From contig NZ_JANUGX010000030.1 of NCBI RefSeq assembly GCF_024753245.1, forward strand, positions 1-64,000: a stretch of DNA of 64,000 nucleotides, given 5' to 3'. Below the pieces are notes generated by a model that saw only the letters and a program-made list of their open reading frames with translations, searched no databases and was not told the origin of the DNA. This DNA comes from Massilia norwichensis. GTDB taxonomy: Bacteria; Pseudomonadota; Gammaproteobacteria; Burkholderiales; Burkholderiaceae_D. A program made the translations under genes and the position numbers. Shown here one piece after another: positions 49,035 to 59,900 of this stretch; the first letter of the stretch is position 1, and every line of letters starts with the position of its first letter.

Positions 49035-49139
49035 GTTGGACCCCAGGGTGAATAAAAAGCAAGTGGGCAGTATATATTTCCTGGTGATGACTGGAAATAG
49101 ATTTCTCACACATACTCACCCCGTTGGTTCACAGCGTCT

Positions 49140-49985
49140 TTACATGGTTTGGTCCTTGCGGCGGCGCGCTGCCACGCCCAGCAGGCCCAGGGTGATCAGC
49201 GCCAGGCTGGCCGGTTCGGGCACGTCGGCAGCTTCGGTTTCGAAGTTGAAGGTGGTGACGTCGCCGCTGCCGAAGCGGTAGGTCACGTTGTCGACGAAAC
49301 CCTGGAAGCTGCCGTTCCAGCCGGAGCCGATGCCGAACTCGATGCCGAGGATGGCGGTGTCGGCGCTCAGCAGGTCGGCGACCGCGCTCGGGTGGGCGCC
49401 AGCGGCCCATTCGGCCAGGGTGTTGTCGTAGCTTTCGACGGTATTGCCCGGCGTGAACTGGCGCATCCAGAAATTGGCGCCGAGGATGTCGCTGGTCACC
49501 CAGGCATCGGTCGTCACCGGACCGTTGTTGCCCGGCGGGTTGTAGACCTGCTCGAATATCAGGTAGCCGGTGTCGTTCGTGGTGCCGACGTTGCCGTCGG
49601 CATCGTAGAACAGGCGGAATGCCGGCATCAGGTGCTGGCCGGCCGTGCCGCCGCTTGCGCGCTGCCAGTCGTAGCTCAGGGCGCTCAGGTTGCCGAGCGT
49701 GCGGCCCGGCACGTAGCCCCAGGTGTAGACGTAGTCGGCCTTGCCGCTGCCGTCGGTCAGCGACATCTCGACGGACCCGTTGCCGCTGCGCGGCTTGGTA
49801 TCGGTAATCGCGGCGGTGGTGGTCGAACTGTAGCCGGTGCTCGTGTCCCGGTAGTTATCGAGATGCCACTTGTTCAGGCCCGGTCCGAGGTCGGCGGGGG
49901 TGACAACGATTTCGGCGGCCTGGGCACTGGCCCCCAGGGTGAACACGGACAGCACGGCAAGGCTTGCACGGGTCAGGGTTTTCAT
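49140..49985 (-). CDS. PEP-CTERM sorting-domain protein
   Basis: This 281-residue secreted protein has a signal peptide (RASLAVLSVFTLGASAQAAE) and a C-terminal PEP-CTERM tail: VPEPASLALITLGLLGVAAR followed by RRK. Exosortase should recognise PEP, cleave and anchor or release it at the envelope. The mature part is rich in Ser, Thr, Gly and aromatic residues and has a beta-sandwich appearance (for example DWQRASGG and GFVDNVTYRFGSG), perhaps a carbohydrate-binding-like fold. No exosortase gene is in the window. It diverges from the SBF transporter. Confidence 0.86.
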   Translation of the reverse strand: MKTLTRASLAVLSVFTLGASAQAAEIVVTPADLGPGLNKWHLDNYRDTSTGYSSTTTAAITDTKPRSGNGSVEMSLTDGSGKADYVYTWGYVPGRTLGNLSALSYDWQRASGGTAGQHLMPAFRLFYDADGNVGTTNDTGYLIFEQVYNPPGNNGPVTTDAWVTSDILGANFWMRQFTPGNTVESYDNTLAEWAAGAHPSAVADLLSADTAILGIEFGIGSGWNGSFQGFVDNVTYRFGSGDVTTFNFETEAADVPEPASLALITLGLLGVAARRRKDQTM

Positions 49986-50202
49986 GTGGCGTCTCTCTCT
50001 CTCGGCAGGGGATTATTGTAAGGATTGCCCTAGCAGCATTGCAAGTTCCATACCACAATAAATATTGCGTTCGCAATCAAGCGCTTATATTTACATCTCA
50101 TCCATTATCGATACGCAATTGTAAGAAATCTCGACATCCGGCGGGCGCGTCCGCAAAGGACTAGAATAGACGGTTGACCTTCTGCGATTCCGAACAGCCG
50201 AC
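49986..50202. other. Divergent intergenic region with a short palindrome
   Basis: This AT-rich gap between the PEP-CTERM and transporter genes contains ATTGCGTTCGCAAT at 50064-50077, a perfect six-base dyad. It could be a regulator site. Nothing else is recognised. Confidence 0.35.
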
Positions 50203-51204
50203 ATGTCCTTCCTCTCCCGCATTTCCGCGCCGCTTCGCCGCCTCATCCCCGATGCCTTTACCGCCTGGCTGCTGTGCACCGTGGCCCTGGCCAGCGTGCT
50301 GCCCTGCCAGGGCCAGACCGCCCAGGTGCTGGGCAAGGTAACCGTGGCGGCGATCGGCCTGCTGTTCTTCCTGCATGGTGCCAAGCTGTCGCGCGAAGCC
50401 ATGCTGTCGGGACTGACCAACTGGCGCCTGCACCTGGTGGTGCTGGCCTCGACCTTCGTGATGTTCCCGCTGCTGGGCCTGGCGATGAAGCCGGTCGTCA
50501 GCGGCGTGCTGCCGCCCGAGCTGTACGTCGGCATCCTGTTCCTGTGCACCCTGCCCTCGACCGTGCAATCCTCGATCGCCTTCACCTCGATGGCGCGCGG
50601 GAACGTGGCGGCGGCCGTGTGCAGCGCCTCGGCCTCGAACTTCGTCGGCATCTTCGTCACGCCGCTGCTGGTGGGCATGCTGATCGTGCAGGGGGCCTCG
50701 GTACCGGGCGGCTCGCCGCTGGATGCGGTGCTGTCCATCGTCGAGCAGCTGCTGCTGCCCTTCCTGGCCGGCCAGTTCCTGCGCCCCTGGATCGGGGCCT
50801 GGGTCGACCGCCACAAGCCGATGCTGAAGATCGTCGACCAGGGCTCGATCCTGCTGGTGGTCTACACGGCCTTCAGCGAATCCGTCAACGAAGGCCTGTG
50901 GCACAAGCTGTCGCTGTCTTCCCTGCTGAGCCTGGGCCTGCTGTGCTGCGTGCTGCTGGCGATTGCCCTCGGCCTGGCCACCTTGATCAGCCGCCGCCTC
51001 GGCTTCTCGCGCGAGGACGAAATCACCATCGTGTTCTGCGGTTCGAAGAAAAGCCTCGCCAGCGGGGTGCCGATGGCCAAGGTCCTGTTCGCGCCGAGCG
51101 CGCTGGGCATGGTGATTCTGCCGGTGATGCTGTTCCACCAGATCCAGCTGATGGTGTGCGCGGTGCTCGCCGCCCGCTGGGCGCAGCGCAAGCCGCTGAG
51201 TTGA
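50203..51204 (+). CDS. Bile acid:sodium symporter-family (SBF/YfeH-like) transporter
   Basis: This 333-residue inner-membrane protein has about ten hydrophobic helices. Family segments are VTVAAIGLLFFLHGAKLS near residue 48, TLPSTVQSSIAFTSMARGN near residue 117, and VFCGSKKSLASGVPMAK near residue 278, typical of the YfeH-like branch of the SBF family. The substrate of this branch is not known; organic anions or lipids are candidates. It is followed within seven bases by an inverted-repeat-bounded segment. Confidence 0.88.
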   Translation: MSFLSRISAPLRRLIPDAFTAWLLCTVALASVLPCQGQTAQVLGKVTVAAIGLLFFLHGAKLSREAMLSGLTNWRLHLVVLASTFVMFPLLGLAMKPVVSGVLPPELYVGILFLCTLPSTVQSSIAFTSMARGNVAAAVCSASASNFVGIFVTPLLVGMLIVQGASVPGGSPLDAVLSIVEQLLLPFLAGQFLRPWIGAWVDRHKPMLKIVDQGSILLVVYTAFSESVNEGLWHKLSLSSLLSLGLLCCVLLAIALGLATLISRRLGFSREDEITIVFCGSKKSLASGVPMAKVLFAPSALGMVILPVMLFHQIQLMVCAVLAARWAQRKPLS

Positions 51205-51210
51205 GTCGAG

Positions 51211-51238
51211 TCAAACCGGGGTCAGAGCCCGGTTTTGG
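51211..51238 (+). repeat. Left inverted repeat of a 908-base segment
   Basis: TCAAACCGGGGTCAGAGCCC followed by GGTTTTGG is nearly the reverse complement of the right copy at 52091-52118; the first 16 bases are identical. Together they enclose an orphan membrane-protein gene. The same core GGGGTCAGAGCC also recurs inside. Confidence 0.8.
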
Positions 51239-51501
51239 GCAATAGCTACCGGGCACTGCAACCGAGCGCGCTTCCCCACCGCTTGCCAAGCGCAGCTGGT
51301 CCAGGTCCCGCGGCCGGTTGGCGGCGATGCCTGCGCGGCCCAGATGCCGGAGCAGGCTTCCGCATGCGCTGCCGGCGCCGGCCCGGCGCATAGCGCCACC
51401 GCCACAACGAAGATGCGTCCCGATCTGCCACAGATTGCGGTCTTCGCCTGGCCGCTCAGGACGGCGCGTACACATGCATCAGCGCCGAGCTGCCCCACCA
51501 C
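51211..51501 (-). CDS. Doubtful small exported protein ending in the repeat
   Basis: A 96-codon frame starts with GTG and contains a plausible signal peptide (GRIFVVAVALCAGPAPAAHA) followed by ACSGIWAAQAS and CAWQAVGKRARLQCP with several cysteines. Its last residues (QNRALTPV) come from the inverted repeat, which also supplies the stop. It overlaps the end of the membrane-protein gene on the same strand. I cannot tell whether it is expressed. Confidence 0.25.
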   Translation of the reverse strand: MVGQLGADACVRAVLSGQAKTAICGRSGRIFVVAVALCAGPAPAAHAEACSGIWAAQASPPTGRGTWTSCAWQAVGKRARLQCPVAIAQNRALTPV

Positions 51502-51902
51502 ACCTCCAGCGTGGACGGCAACAGCACCCCGGCAGCGCCGATGGAAGCGACGATGCGGCGCTGGCGCAGCGCCAGGCGTGGATTGCGCATCGCCGTACGT
51601 GCATCGGCAGAAACGAAACCGAACAGCCCGAGCACCCCGAGCACAAACAGAAGCCGCAGCAGCCCATCGCCGAGCCTGGCGCCAAGCTGCACATTCCAGT
51701 AAGCCAGTGCCGGTAACGCCAGGCTGATGCTGCTCAGCAGGTCGAGCGTGGCGACACCGGCCGCCCTGCCGCCCTGCCTGAACTCGACACGGCGCATCCA
51801 GGCCGTCAGGCAGATCGTGCCCGCAATGTAGAGCACGGCACCGGCAGCCGAGTCGTTGCCCGGCAGCGAGAGTTGACTGAAAAGATCGGGAGCAGAGCGC
51901 AT
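51456..51902 (-). CDS. Orphan membrane protein inside the inverted-repeat segment
   Basis: I do not recognise this 148-residue protein. It has four likely membrane helices: AAGAVLYIAGTICLTAWM, VATLDLLSSISLALPALAYW, LLRLLFVLGVLGLFGFV and IVASIGAAGVLLPSTLEVWW. The loop QLGARLGDG and the RNPRLALRQRR segment are hydrophilic. The helices support a real coding sequence. It lies within a 908-base segment bounded by inverted repeats and has no paralogue in the window. A Shine-Dalgarno site is weak. It could be a passenger of that segment. Confidence 0.6.
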   Translation of the reverse strand: MRSAPDLFSQLSLPGNDSAAGAVLYIAGTICLTAWMRRVEFRQGGRAAGVATLDLLSSISLALPALAYWNVQLGARLGDGLLRLLFVLGVLGLFGFVSADARTAMRNPRLALRQRRIVASIGAAGVLLPSTLEVWWGSSALMHVYAPS

Positions 51903-52124
51903 TCTTGGGTCAAGTTTGGGTCAGAGCACTTCTAGTAGCAATGGCTTTATAGAATATTTTTGGACGCCGCGCACGCTTCTTCGTGGCGAGCGACGCATTG
52001 CGCAACACACTCCTGCTCCAGGGATCTTTCCCAAAAAAGGGCTCTGACCCCAAATTCACCAAATTCACAAATTTGCCACCCGGCCCTTTCCAAAAACCGG
52101 TGTCTGACCCCGGTTTGATGCAGG
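51903..52124. repeat. Repeat-rich remnant region
   Basis: An internal pair of the same repeat lies at 51907-51931 (GGGTCAAGTTTGGGTCAGAG) and, inverted, at 52031-52060 (CCAAAAAAGGGCTCTGACCC). The right terminal copy is 52091-52118 (CAAAAACCGGTGTCTGACCC, then CGGTTTGA). A short open frame on the minus strand is formed by these repeats and is not credited as a gene. Confidence 0.65.
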
Positions 52125-53603
52125 TCATTCGGCATGCCAGCCGCCGCCCAGGGCCTGCACCAGCGCCACCGCCGTGGTCTGGCGCGTCGACTGGGTCGTG
52201 ACCAGGGCGCGGCGCGCGTTCAGGGCCGTGATCTGGGCCTGCACCACTTCCGTGTAGCTCACCTGCCCGGCGTTATAGCGGTTCAGCACCTGCTGTTCGA
52301 CCTTGTCGGCAGCCTCCGAGGCGCGGCGCTGCAGTTCCTGCTGCTGCGACAGCACGTGGGTGGCGGCCAGCTGGTCTTCGACGTCGGCGAAGGCATCCAG
52401 CACGGTCTGGCGGTAGCGCGCCACCGCTTCCTCGTGCGCGGCGCGGGCGCCTGCCACGCGGGCGCGGGTGGCGCCGGCGTCGAACAGGGTCTGGGCCGCG
52501 GACAGGCCGAAGGACCAGGCCGCGCTCGACGCGTTGAACAGGTCGCCGACCCGGCTGGCCGAGCTGCCCAGCGATCCGCTCAGGCCGATGCTCGGGAAGT
52601 AGGCCGAGCGCGCGATGCCGATCTGTTCGTTGGCGGCGGCCACGCGGCGCTCGGCGGCGGCGATGTCCGGACGGCGCTGCAGCAGGGTCGAGGGCACGCC
52701 CACCGGCACCTCGGGCACAAAGAAGGCGAACTGCGCCTGCCCTTGAGGGATTGGCGCGATCGCGAAGTCGGCCGGGGTCTTGCCGACCAGGATCGCGATC
52801 GCGTGTTCGAGCTGGGCGCGCTGGCGTACCAGCGTCAGGTCGTCGCTCTGCGCATTCGCCAGCTGGGTCTCGGCCTGGTAGACGTCGGAGTGCGGAATGA
52901 TGCCGACGTTGTAGCGGTTCTGCTGGATCCTCAGCTCGCGCTGGTAGCCGGCGATGGTGGTCGCCAGCAGCGCGCGCTGGGCGTCGACGGCGCGCAGCTG
53001 CAGGTAGTTCGAAGCGAGTTCGCCCTGCGCCGACAGCCGCGCCGATGCGAGATCGGCGGCGCTGGCCTGGGCGCTGGCGCTGGCGGCGGTGACGCCGGCA
53101 CGCAGGCGGCCCCACACGTCCGGCTCCCAGCTGGTGCCCAGCGACAGGCGGTAGGCGTTCCTCACGCTGCCCCCGCCGCTGCCGCCGCCGATGATATTGC
53201 CGTTCGGGTCCACGGTGGCGTTGCCGCTGCCGCCGCCGCGGGTGCCGGAACGCGTGCCAGAACCGTTCAGGGTCACCGACGGGAACAGCGAGGCGCGCTG
53301 CTCGGTCACCAGCGCGCGCGCCTGCGTATAGGCTGCCACCGCCGCCGCCACGTTCTGGTTCGAGACCTCGACGCTGGCCGCCAGCTCGTTGAGCTGCGGG
53401 TCGCCGAACAGCGTCCACCACGGCCCACGTTCCAGCGCATCGGCGGGCGCAGCCGGCACCCATCCCTGCAGTTCCTTGTAGCTGGCCGGTTCCGGCGCGC
53501 TCGGGCGCTGGTAGGCCGGGCCGACGGCGCAGCCGGCGAGCATGGCGGCGGCAGCCAGGGCAATCAAGGAAGGACGCAGGGTGGAAGGCATAGGCATGGT
53601 CAT
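52125..53603 (-). CDS. NodT-family outer-membrane efflux lipoprotein
   Basis: This 492-residue TolC-like channel protein completes the tripartite pump. A lipoprotein signal ends in AAAAMLAGC, so it is lipid-anchored. Two OEP repeats are visible: LNELAASVEVSNQNVAAAVA with ALVTEQRASLFPSVTLNG, and EQIGIARSAYFPSIGLSGSL. A glycine/asparagine-rich insertion near residue 125 (GTRGGGSGNATVDPNGNIIG) interrupts the first half. The start ATG overlaps the mdtC stop by four bases. Confidence 0.9.
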   Translation of the reverse strand: MTMPMPSTLRPSLIALAAAAMLAGCAVGPAYQRPSAPEPASYKELQGWVPAAPADALERGPWWTLFGDPQLNELAASVEVSNQNVAAAVAAYTQARALVTEQRASLFPSVTLNGSGTRSGTRGGGSGNATVDPNGNIIGGGSGGGSVRNAYRLSLGTSWEPDVWGRLRAGVTAASASAQASAADLASARLSAQGELASNYLQLRAVDAQRALLATTIAGYQRELRIQQNRYNVGIIPHSDVYQAETQLANAQSDDLTLVRQRAQLEHAIAILVGKTPADFAIAPIPQGQAQFAFFVPEVPVGVPSTLLQRRPDIAAAERRVAAANEQIGIARSAYFPSIGLSGSLGSSASRVGDLFNASSAAWSFGLSAAQTLFDAGATRARVAGARAAHEEAVARYRQTVLDAFADVEDQLAATHVLSQQQELQRRASEAADKVEQQVLNRYNAGQVSYTEVVQAQITALNARRALVTTQSTRQTTAVALVQALGGGWHAE

Positions 53604-56600
53604 GAGTGGGAAATGGAAGCTTCTTGTTCGTGGGGGTGGCGCGCCAGCTCGTGCTCGTCCGGCTTGACGGTGCGCAGCTTGTCCATGTAGACGTAGACCA
53701 CCGGCGTGGTCAGCAGCGTCAGCAGCTGGCTGGCGACCAGGCCGCCGATAATGGCGATGCCCAGCGGCTGGCGCAGCTCGGAGCCCTCGCCGAAGCCGAT
53801 CGCCAGCGGCAGCGCGCCCAGAGCGGCGGCGAGGGTCGTCATCAGGATCGGGCGGAAGCGCAGCAGGCAGGCTTCGCGCACCGCCTCGGTAGCGGACAGC
53901 CCGCGCGCGCGCTCCGCTTCGAGCGCGAAGTCGATGATCAGGATCGCGTTCTTCTTGACGATGCCGATCAGGAGGAAGACGCCGATCAGCGCGATGATCG
54001 AGAACTCCATGTGGAACATCAGCAGCGCCAGCACCGCGCCGACGCCGGCCGAGGGCAGCGTCGACAGCACCGTGATCGGGTGCACCAGGCTCTCGTACAG
54101 GACGCCCAGCACGATGTAGATGACGACGATGGCCGCCAGGATCAGCAGCGGCTGCTGCTGGCTCGATTCCTGCGCCTGCTTGGCCTGGCCCTGGAAGCTG
54201 CCGCGCACGTTGACCGGCATGCCGATCGCGTTTTCCGCATCGCGCACCGCGGCCTGGCCGTCGGACAGCGAATAGCCCTGGTTCAGGTTGAAGGAAATCG
54301 TGGTCGACAGCTCGCCGTCCTGGTGGTTGACCGAACTCGGGGTCGAGCGCTCGGCGAACCTGGCAATCGCCGACAGCGGCACCATGGTGGTGGCGCCGGT
54401 CGACAGCGCGGAGCCGCTGGACGGGTCGCGCGCCGCGGTCAGGTTGGTGGCGCCGGCCGGGGTGCCGCCGCCGCTCGAACCGGTGGAAGAACCGGCCCCC
54501 GCGCCCACGGTGCCGGCTGCCGCCGCGGTGCCGGTATTGGCGCCGGTGACGCTGCTGCTGGACGTGCCGCTGCCACCGGTATTGGCATTGCCCGCCCCAG
54601 CCGAAGCAGCCGCCGCCTTGGCCGGCACGTACACATCGTTCAGCGACTCCGGCGACTGCGCATACTTCTGCGCCACGCCCATGATCACGTGGTACTGGTT
54701 CAGCTCATCGTAGATGTTGGCCACCTGGCGCTGGCCGAAGGCGTTGTACAGCGCATTGTCGACGTCCTTCGCGCTGATGCCCAGGCGCGCCGCGCTTTCC
54801 TTGTCGATCTCGACATAGGTCTCGACGCCGTTCTCGGCCTGATCGGTATCGACGTCGATCAGCGCCTTCTGCTGCTTCATGGCGTCGGCCAGCTTGGTGG
54901 CCCAGGCCCGCAGGTCGGCGCGGTTGTCGCTCTTGAGCGTGTACTGGTAAGTCGAGTTGCTCTGGCGCCCGCCCATGCGCAGGTCCTGCACCGGGTTCAG
55001 GAACAGCTGCACGCCGGTGACCCGCGCCAGCTTCGGCCGCAACCTGGCGATCACGGCCTGGCCGCTCTCCCCTTTCGCGCGCTCGCTGGCCGGCTTCAGG
55101 TTCATGAACATGAAGCCGCCGCCGGCGCGCGAGCCGCCGGTGAAGCCGACCACGGTATCGACCGCCGGGTCGTTCTTGATGATGTTGACCAGCTGGTGCA
55201 GCTTGCCCTGCATGGCCTGGAAGGAGATGCTCTGGTCGGCGCGCATGCCGCCGTTGATCTGGCCGGTGTCCTGCTGCGGGAAGAAGCCCTTCGGCGCGGC
55301 CGAGAACAGATAGACGTTCAGGCCGACCACGAACACCAGGATCAGCATCACCAGCGGCTTGGCGTCCAGCGCCCAGTCCAGCGCGTGTTCGTAGCTTTTG
55401 AGGATGCGGTTGAAGCCGCGCTCCGACCATTGCGCCAGCTTGCCCGGCTGACGCCTTAGTTGATTCGCCTGCTCGTCCTTGTCGTGTTCCTTGAGCAGCA
55501 TCGCACACAGCATCGGCGTGGTGGTCAGCGAGATCACCAGCGAGATCATCACCGCCGCGCTCAGGGTGACCGCGAACTCGCGGAACAGGCGGCCCACCTG
55601 CCCGCCCATGAACAGCAGCGGAATGAACACCGCCACCAGCGACAGGCTGATCGACAGCACCGTGAAGCCGACCTCGCTGGCGCCCAGCAGCGCCGCCTTC
55701 ATGCGATCCATGCCCGCCTCGACGTGGCGGCTGGTGTTTTCCAGCACCACGATGGCATCGTCGACCACGAAGCCGGTCGCCACCGTCAGCGCCATCAGCG
55801 ACAGGTTGTTCATCGAGAAGCCCAGCATGTACATCACGCCGAAGGTGCCCAGCAGCGAGACCACGGTCGCCACCGCCGGCACGATCGTGGCGCGCACGCT
55901 GCGCAGGAACACGCTGACCACCGCCACCACCAGCAGGATCGAGATCATCAAGGTCAGTTCGATTTCGTGCAGCGAAGCGCGGATCGAGTTCGTTCGGTCC
56001 GAAGCCACCTGCATGGTGACGTCCTGCGGCAGCTGGGCCTGCAGGGTCGGCAGCAGCGCGCGCACGCCGTCCACGGTCTCGATGACGTTGGCGCCCGGCT
56101 GGCTGGTCACCAGCACGATCACGGCCGGCTCGCCGTTGAACAGGCCCAGGGTGTTGATGTTCTCGACGCCGTCGGTGACGTCGGCGATGTCCTGCAGGCG
56201 GATCGCGGCGCCGTCGCGCCAGGCCACCACCAGGCCGCGGTAATCGGCGGCGGTGCGGCCATTGGTCGGGGTATTCGCCTGCGAATAGATCTGCAGGCGC
56301 ATGCCGCTGCCTTCGAGCGCGCCTTTCGGACGGTTCGGGTTCGAGGCCTGGATCGCGGCGCGCACGTCCTCGCTCGACAGGCCATAGCGGTTCATCTGGA
56401 AGGGATTCAGGTCGACCCGCACGGCCGGCAGCGAGCCGCCGCCGATCTCGACGTCGCCGACGCCGCGCACCTGGGCCAGCTTCTGCTGGACCACGTTCGA
56501 CACTTCGTCGTAGATCTGGCCGGGGCTGCGCGTTTTGGACGTGAGCGCGAGGATGATCACCGGTGAATCGGAAGGATTGGCCTTGCGGTAGGTCGGATTG

Positions 56601-56974
56601 CTCTTCAGCGTGGCCGGCAGGTCGGCGCGCGAGGCGTTGATCGCCGCCTGCACTTCGCGCGCGGCGGAGTCGATCTGGCGGTTCAGGTCGAACTGCAGGT
56701 TGATGCGGGTCGAGCCATTGCCGCTGTTCGAGGTGATCTCGTTGACGCCGGCAATGGTGGCCAATCGTCGTTCCAGCGGTGTCGCCACCGAGGACGCCAT
56801 CGTGTCCGGACTGGCGCCCGGCAGGTTGGCCGACACCGACACCGCCGGAAAGTCCACCTGCGGCAGCGGCGAGACCGGCAGCACGAAGAAGGCGGCGATG
56901 CCGGCCAGCGCGATGCCGATGGTCAGCAGGACGGTGGCGATCGGGCGCCGGACGAAAGGCTGGGACAGGTTCAT
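53600..56974 (-). CDS. mdtC: RND efflux pump inner-membrane subunit MdtC-like
   Basis: This 1124-residue proton-driven RND pump pairs with MdtB. It starts [20 protein letters not shown] and has the usual 12 helices and two periplasmic loops. The proton-relay segment is [21 protein letters not shown] low-complexity Ala/Gly/Ser/Thr insertion of about 78 residues (54386-54618) lies in the second periplasmic domain just before [10 protein letters not shown]; it explains the extra length over the usual 1025. The start overlaps the mdtB stop and the stop overlaps nodT, so the three are translationally coupled. Confidence 0.93.
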   Translation of the reverse strand: MNLSQPFVRRPIATVLLTIGIALAGIAAFFVLPVSPLPQVDFPAVSVSANLPGASPDTMASSVATPLERRLATIAGVNEITSNSGNGSTRINLQFDLNRQIDSAAREVQAAINASRADLPATLKSNPTYRKANPSDSPVIILALTSKTRSPGQIYDEVSNVVQQKLAQVRGVGDVEIGGGSLPAVRVDLNPFQMNRYGLSSEDVRAAIQASNPNRPKGALEGSGMRLQIYSQANTPTNGRTAADYRGLVVAWRDGAAIRLQDIADVTDGVENINTLGLFNGEPAVIVLVTSQPGANVIETVDGVRALLPTLQAQLPQDVTMQVASDRTNSIRASLHEIELTLMISILLVVAVVSVFLRSVRATIVPAVATVVSLLGTFGVMYMLGFSMNNLSLMALTVATGFVVDDAIVVLENTSRHVEAGMDRMKAALLGASEVGFTVLSISLSLVAVFIPLLFMGGQVGRLFREFAVTLSAAVMISLVISLTTTPMLCAMLLKEHDKDEQANQLRRQPGKLAQWSERGFNRILKSYEHALDWALDAKPLVMLILVFVVGLNVYLFSAAPKGFFPQQDTGQINGGMRADQSISFQAMQGKLHQLVNIIKNDPAVDTVVGFTGGSRAGGGFMFMNLKPASERAKGESGQAVIARLRPKLARVTGVQLFLNPVQDLRMGGRQSNSTYQYTLKSDNRADLRAWATKLADAMKQQKALIDVDTDQAENGVETYVEIDKESAARLGISAKDVDNALYNAFGQRQVANIYDELNQYHVIMGVAQKYAQSPESLNDVYVPAKAAAASAGAGNANTGGSGTSSSSVTGANTGTAAAAGTVGAGAGSSTGSSGGGTPAGATNLTAARDPSSGSALSTGATTMVPLSAIARFAERSTPSSVNHQDGELSTTISFNLNQGYSLSDGQAAVRDAENAIGMPVNVRGSFQGQAKQAQESSQQQPLLILAAIVVIYIVLGVLYESLVHPITVLSTLPSAGVGAVLALLMFHMEFSIIALIGVFLLIGIVKKNAILIIDFALEAERARGLSATEAVREACLLRFRPILMTTLAAALGALPLAIGFGEGSELRQPLGIAIIGGLVASQLLTLLTTPVVYVYMDKLRTVKPDEHELARHPHEQEASISHS
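54386..54618 (-). repeat. Low-complexity insertion within mdtC
   Basis: About 78 codons encode almost only Ala, Gly, Ser, Thr and Asn (for example [20 protein letters not shown] and [18 protein letters not shown]). They interrupt the second periplasmic domain where standard MdtC has a short turn. Confidence 0.75.
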
Positions 56975-59900
56975 GCACCCGCTCCGTGCGGACCGTCGAC
57001 GCGCTTGGCGGTGGTCTGCGGCTGCGGCGTGAGCAGCGCCGGCTGCTGCTGCGCCGGCCGGGCCGCGGGATGGCCGCCGTCCGGGCCGCCATCGGGACCC
57101 GGGCCGTCATCCGAACCGGGGCCATGCGGCTTGTCGCCGGACTGCGTCCGGCCCTCGCCGCCCCAGCGCCGCGCCAGGCGGTCGAAGGCCAGGTAGATCA
57201 CCGGCGTGGTGAACAGGGTCAGCATCTGGCTGACGATCAGGCCGCCGAAGATGGCCAGACCCAGCGGACGGCGCAGCTCGGCGCCCTCGCCCCAGCCCAG
57301 CATCAGCGGGATCGCCGCGAACAGCGCCGCCAGCGTGGTCATGATGATGGGACGGAAGCGCAGCATCGCCGCCTGGTGGATGGCGGTGCGCGGGTCCTTG
57401 CCCTCATCCCGCTCGGCCTCGATGGCGAAGTCGATCATCATGATCGCGTTCTTCTTCACGATGCCGATCAGGAGGATGATGCCGATGATGCCGATCACGC
57501 CCAGGCCCTGGCCGGTCACCATCAGCGCCAGCAGCGCGCCGACGCCGGCCGAAGGCAGGGTCGAGAGGATGGTCAGCGGGTGGATGTAGCTCTCGTACAG
57601 CACGCCCAGCACGATGTAGACGCAGACCACCGCCGCCAGGATCAGCCACAGCTGGTTCGACAGCGAGTTCTGATAGGCGCCGGACGCGCCGAGGAAGGTC
57701 ATGGTCACCGAGGACGGCAGCTTGATCTCCTCCGCCACTTCCTTGATCGCATTGACGGCCGTGCCCAGCTTCACGCCGTTGGCGGTGTCGAAGCCGATGG
57801 TGGTGGCGGGATACTGGGCGACGTGGGTGATCTGCAGCGGTGCCGCCTGCTCGGTGATCGAGGCAATGCTTGATAAGGGCGTCGGCTGGCCGGAACCGGT
57901 GCGCAGCTGCAGGTTGGCCAGTGCGTCGAGCGACATGTTCTCGGGCTGCTGGGCTTCCAGGATCACGCGGTACTGGTTGGTTTCGGTGAAGATGGTCGAG
58001 ACGATGCGCTGGCCGAAGGCGCTGTACAGGGCATCGTCGATGTTCGAGGCGGTCACCGACAGGCGCGAGGCGCTGTCGCGGTCGATGTTGACGAAGGCGG
58101 CGGCCCCGGTGGCGCCGGCGTCGGTCACCACATTGCGGAGCTCCTTGCGGTGCGACATCGCGTCAGCCAGCTTGTTGGCCCACTCGGTCACGGTCTTGGT
58201 GTCCGCGCCTTCGATCGACAGGCGGAACTGGGTCGGACCGCTCTCGGCATCGATGGTCAGATCCTGGGTCGGCTGCAGGTAGAGATTGACGCCGGCGACG
58301 TTGCGCGTGACCCGCTCGCGCAGGCGGTTCATCAGCTCTTCCTGGTCGCCGCGCCCTTCCTTCAGGTTGATCAGCATGGTGCCGGTGTGGAGCATGGTGT
58401 TGTTGGCGGCATCCACGCCGACCGTCGAGCTGAGCGAGGCCACCTCCGGATCGGCCAGGATCTCGCGCGCAGCGGCCTGCTGCATCTCCGTCATCGCCTG
58501 GTAGGAGATGGCCTGGCGCGCTTCCACGCGTGCCTGCAGCTGGCCCGTGTTCTGGGTCGGGAACAGCGACTTCGGAATGAAGGTCCACAGCAGCGCCGTC
58601 AGCAGCAGGGTCGCCAGCGCCACCAGCAGGGTCAGGCCCTGGCGCTCCAGCACCCAGTTCAGCGAGCGGTCGTAATAGCCGATCGTGTTGTCGAAAGTGG
58701 CCTGGAACCAGCGCGCGAATGAGCTGTGATGAGGCGAGTTGTGCGACTCGTCGTTCTGGCGCAGCCAGCGCGCCGACATCATCGGCACCAGGGTCAAGGA
58801 CACGACGGCGGAAATCAGGATCGTGATCGCCAGCGACACCGCGAATTCGCGGAACAGACGCCCCACCACGTCGCCCATGAACAGCAGCGGAATCAGCACC
58901 GCGATCAGCGACACCGTCAGCGAGATGATGGTGAAGCCGATCTGGGTCGCGCCCTTCAGGGCCGCCGCCATCGGCTTCTCGCCCTCTTCGATGTAGCGCG
59001 CGATGTTCTCGATCATGACGATCGCATCGTCGACCACGAAGCCGGTGGCGATGGTCAGCGCCATCAGGGACAGGTTGTTCAGGCTGTAGCCGAGCAGGTA
59101 CATCACGCCGAAGGTGCCGACCAGCGAAATGGGCACGGCCAGGCTGGCGATCACGGTGGCGCGGATGCTGTGCAGGAAGGCGAAGATCACCAGCACCACC
59201 AGCAGCACCGCCAGCACCAGCTCGATCTGCACGTGCTCGACCGAGGCGCGGATGCCGGTGGTGCGGTCGGACAGCACGTCCACGCGCAGGGTCGGCGGCA
59301 GGCTGGCCTGCAGCTCGGGCAGGCGCTCCTTGATGGCGTCGACGGTGGCGATCACGTTGGCGCCCGGCTGGCGCTGCACGTTCAGGATGATCGCCGGCTT
59401 CATGTTGGCCCAGGCGCCGAGCTTGACGTTCTCGGCGCTGTCGACCACGCGGGCGACGTCGCCCAGGCGCACCGGCGCGCCGTTGCGGTAGGCGACGATC
59501 AGGTTCGTATAGTCCGGCACCGTGACCAGCTGGTCGTTGGCGTTGATGGTGTAAGAGCGTGCCGGGCCGTCGAAGCTGCCCTTGGCGCTGTTGGCATTGG
59601 CCGCCGTGATGGCGGTGCGCAGCGTATCAAGTCCTAAGCCGTTCGCGGCGAGCGCCTCGGTATTCGCCTGGATCCGCACCGCCGGACGCTGGCCGCCCTG
59701 CAGCGTCACCAGGCCGACGCCGGTGACCTGGCTGATCTTCAGCGCCAGGCGCGTGTTGACCAGGTTCTGCACCTCGGTCAGCGGCATCGTGTCCGAAGTG
59801 ATGGCGAGGGTCAGCACCGGCGCGTCGGCCGGGTTGACCTTGGCGTACACCGGCGGCGCCGGCAGGTCGGTCGGCAGCAGCGAGCCGCCGGCGTTGATCG

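Noticed and set aside
51910-52128. Short minus-strand coding frame
   Set aside because: Its sequence is built from the dispersed GGGGTCAGA-type repeats and lacks any coding pattern.
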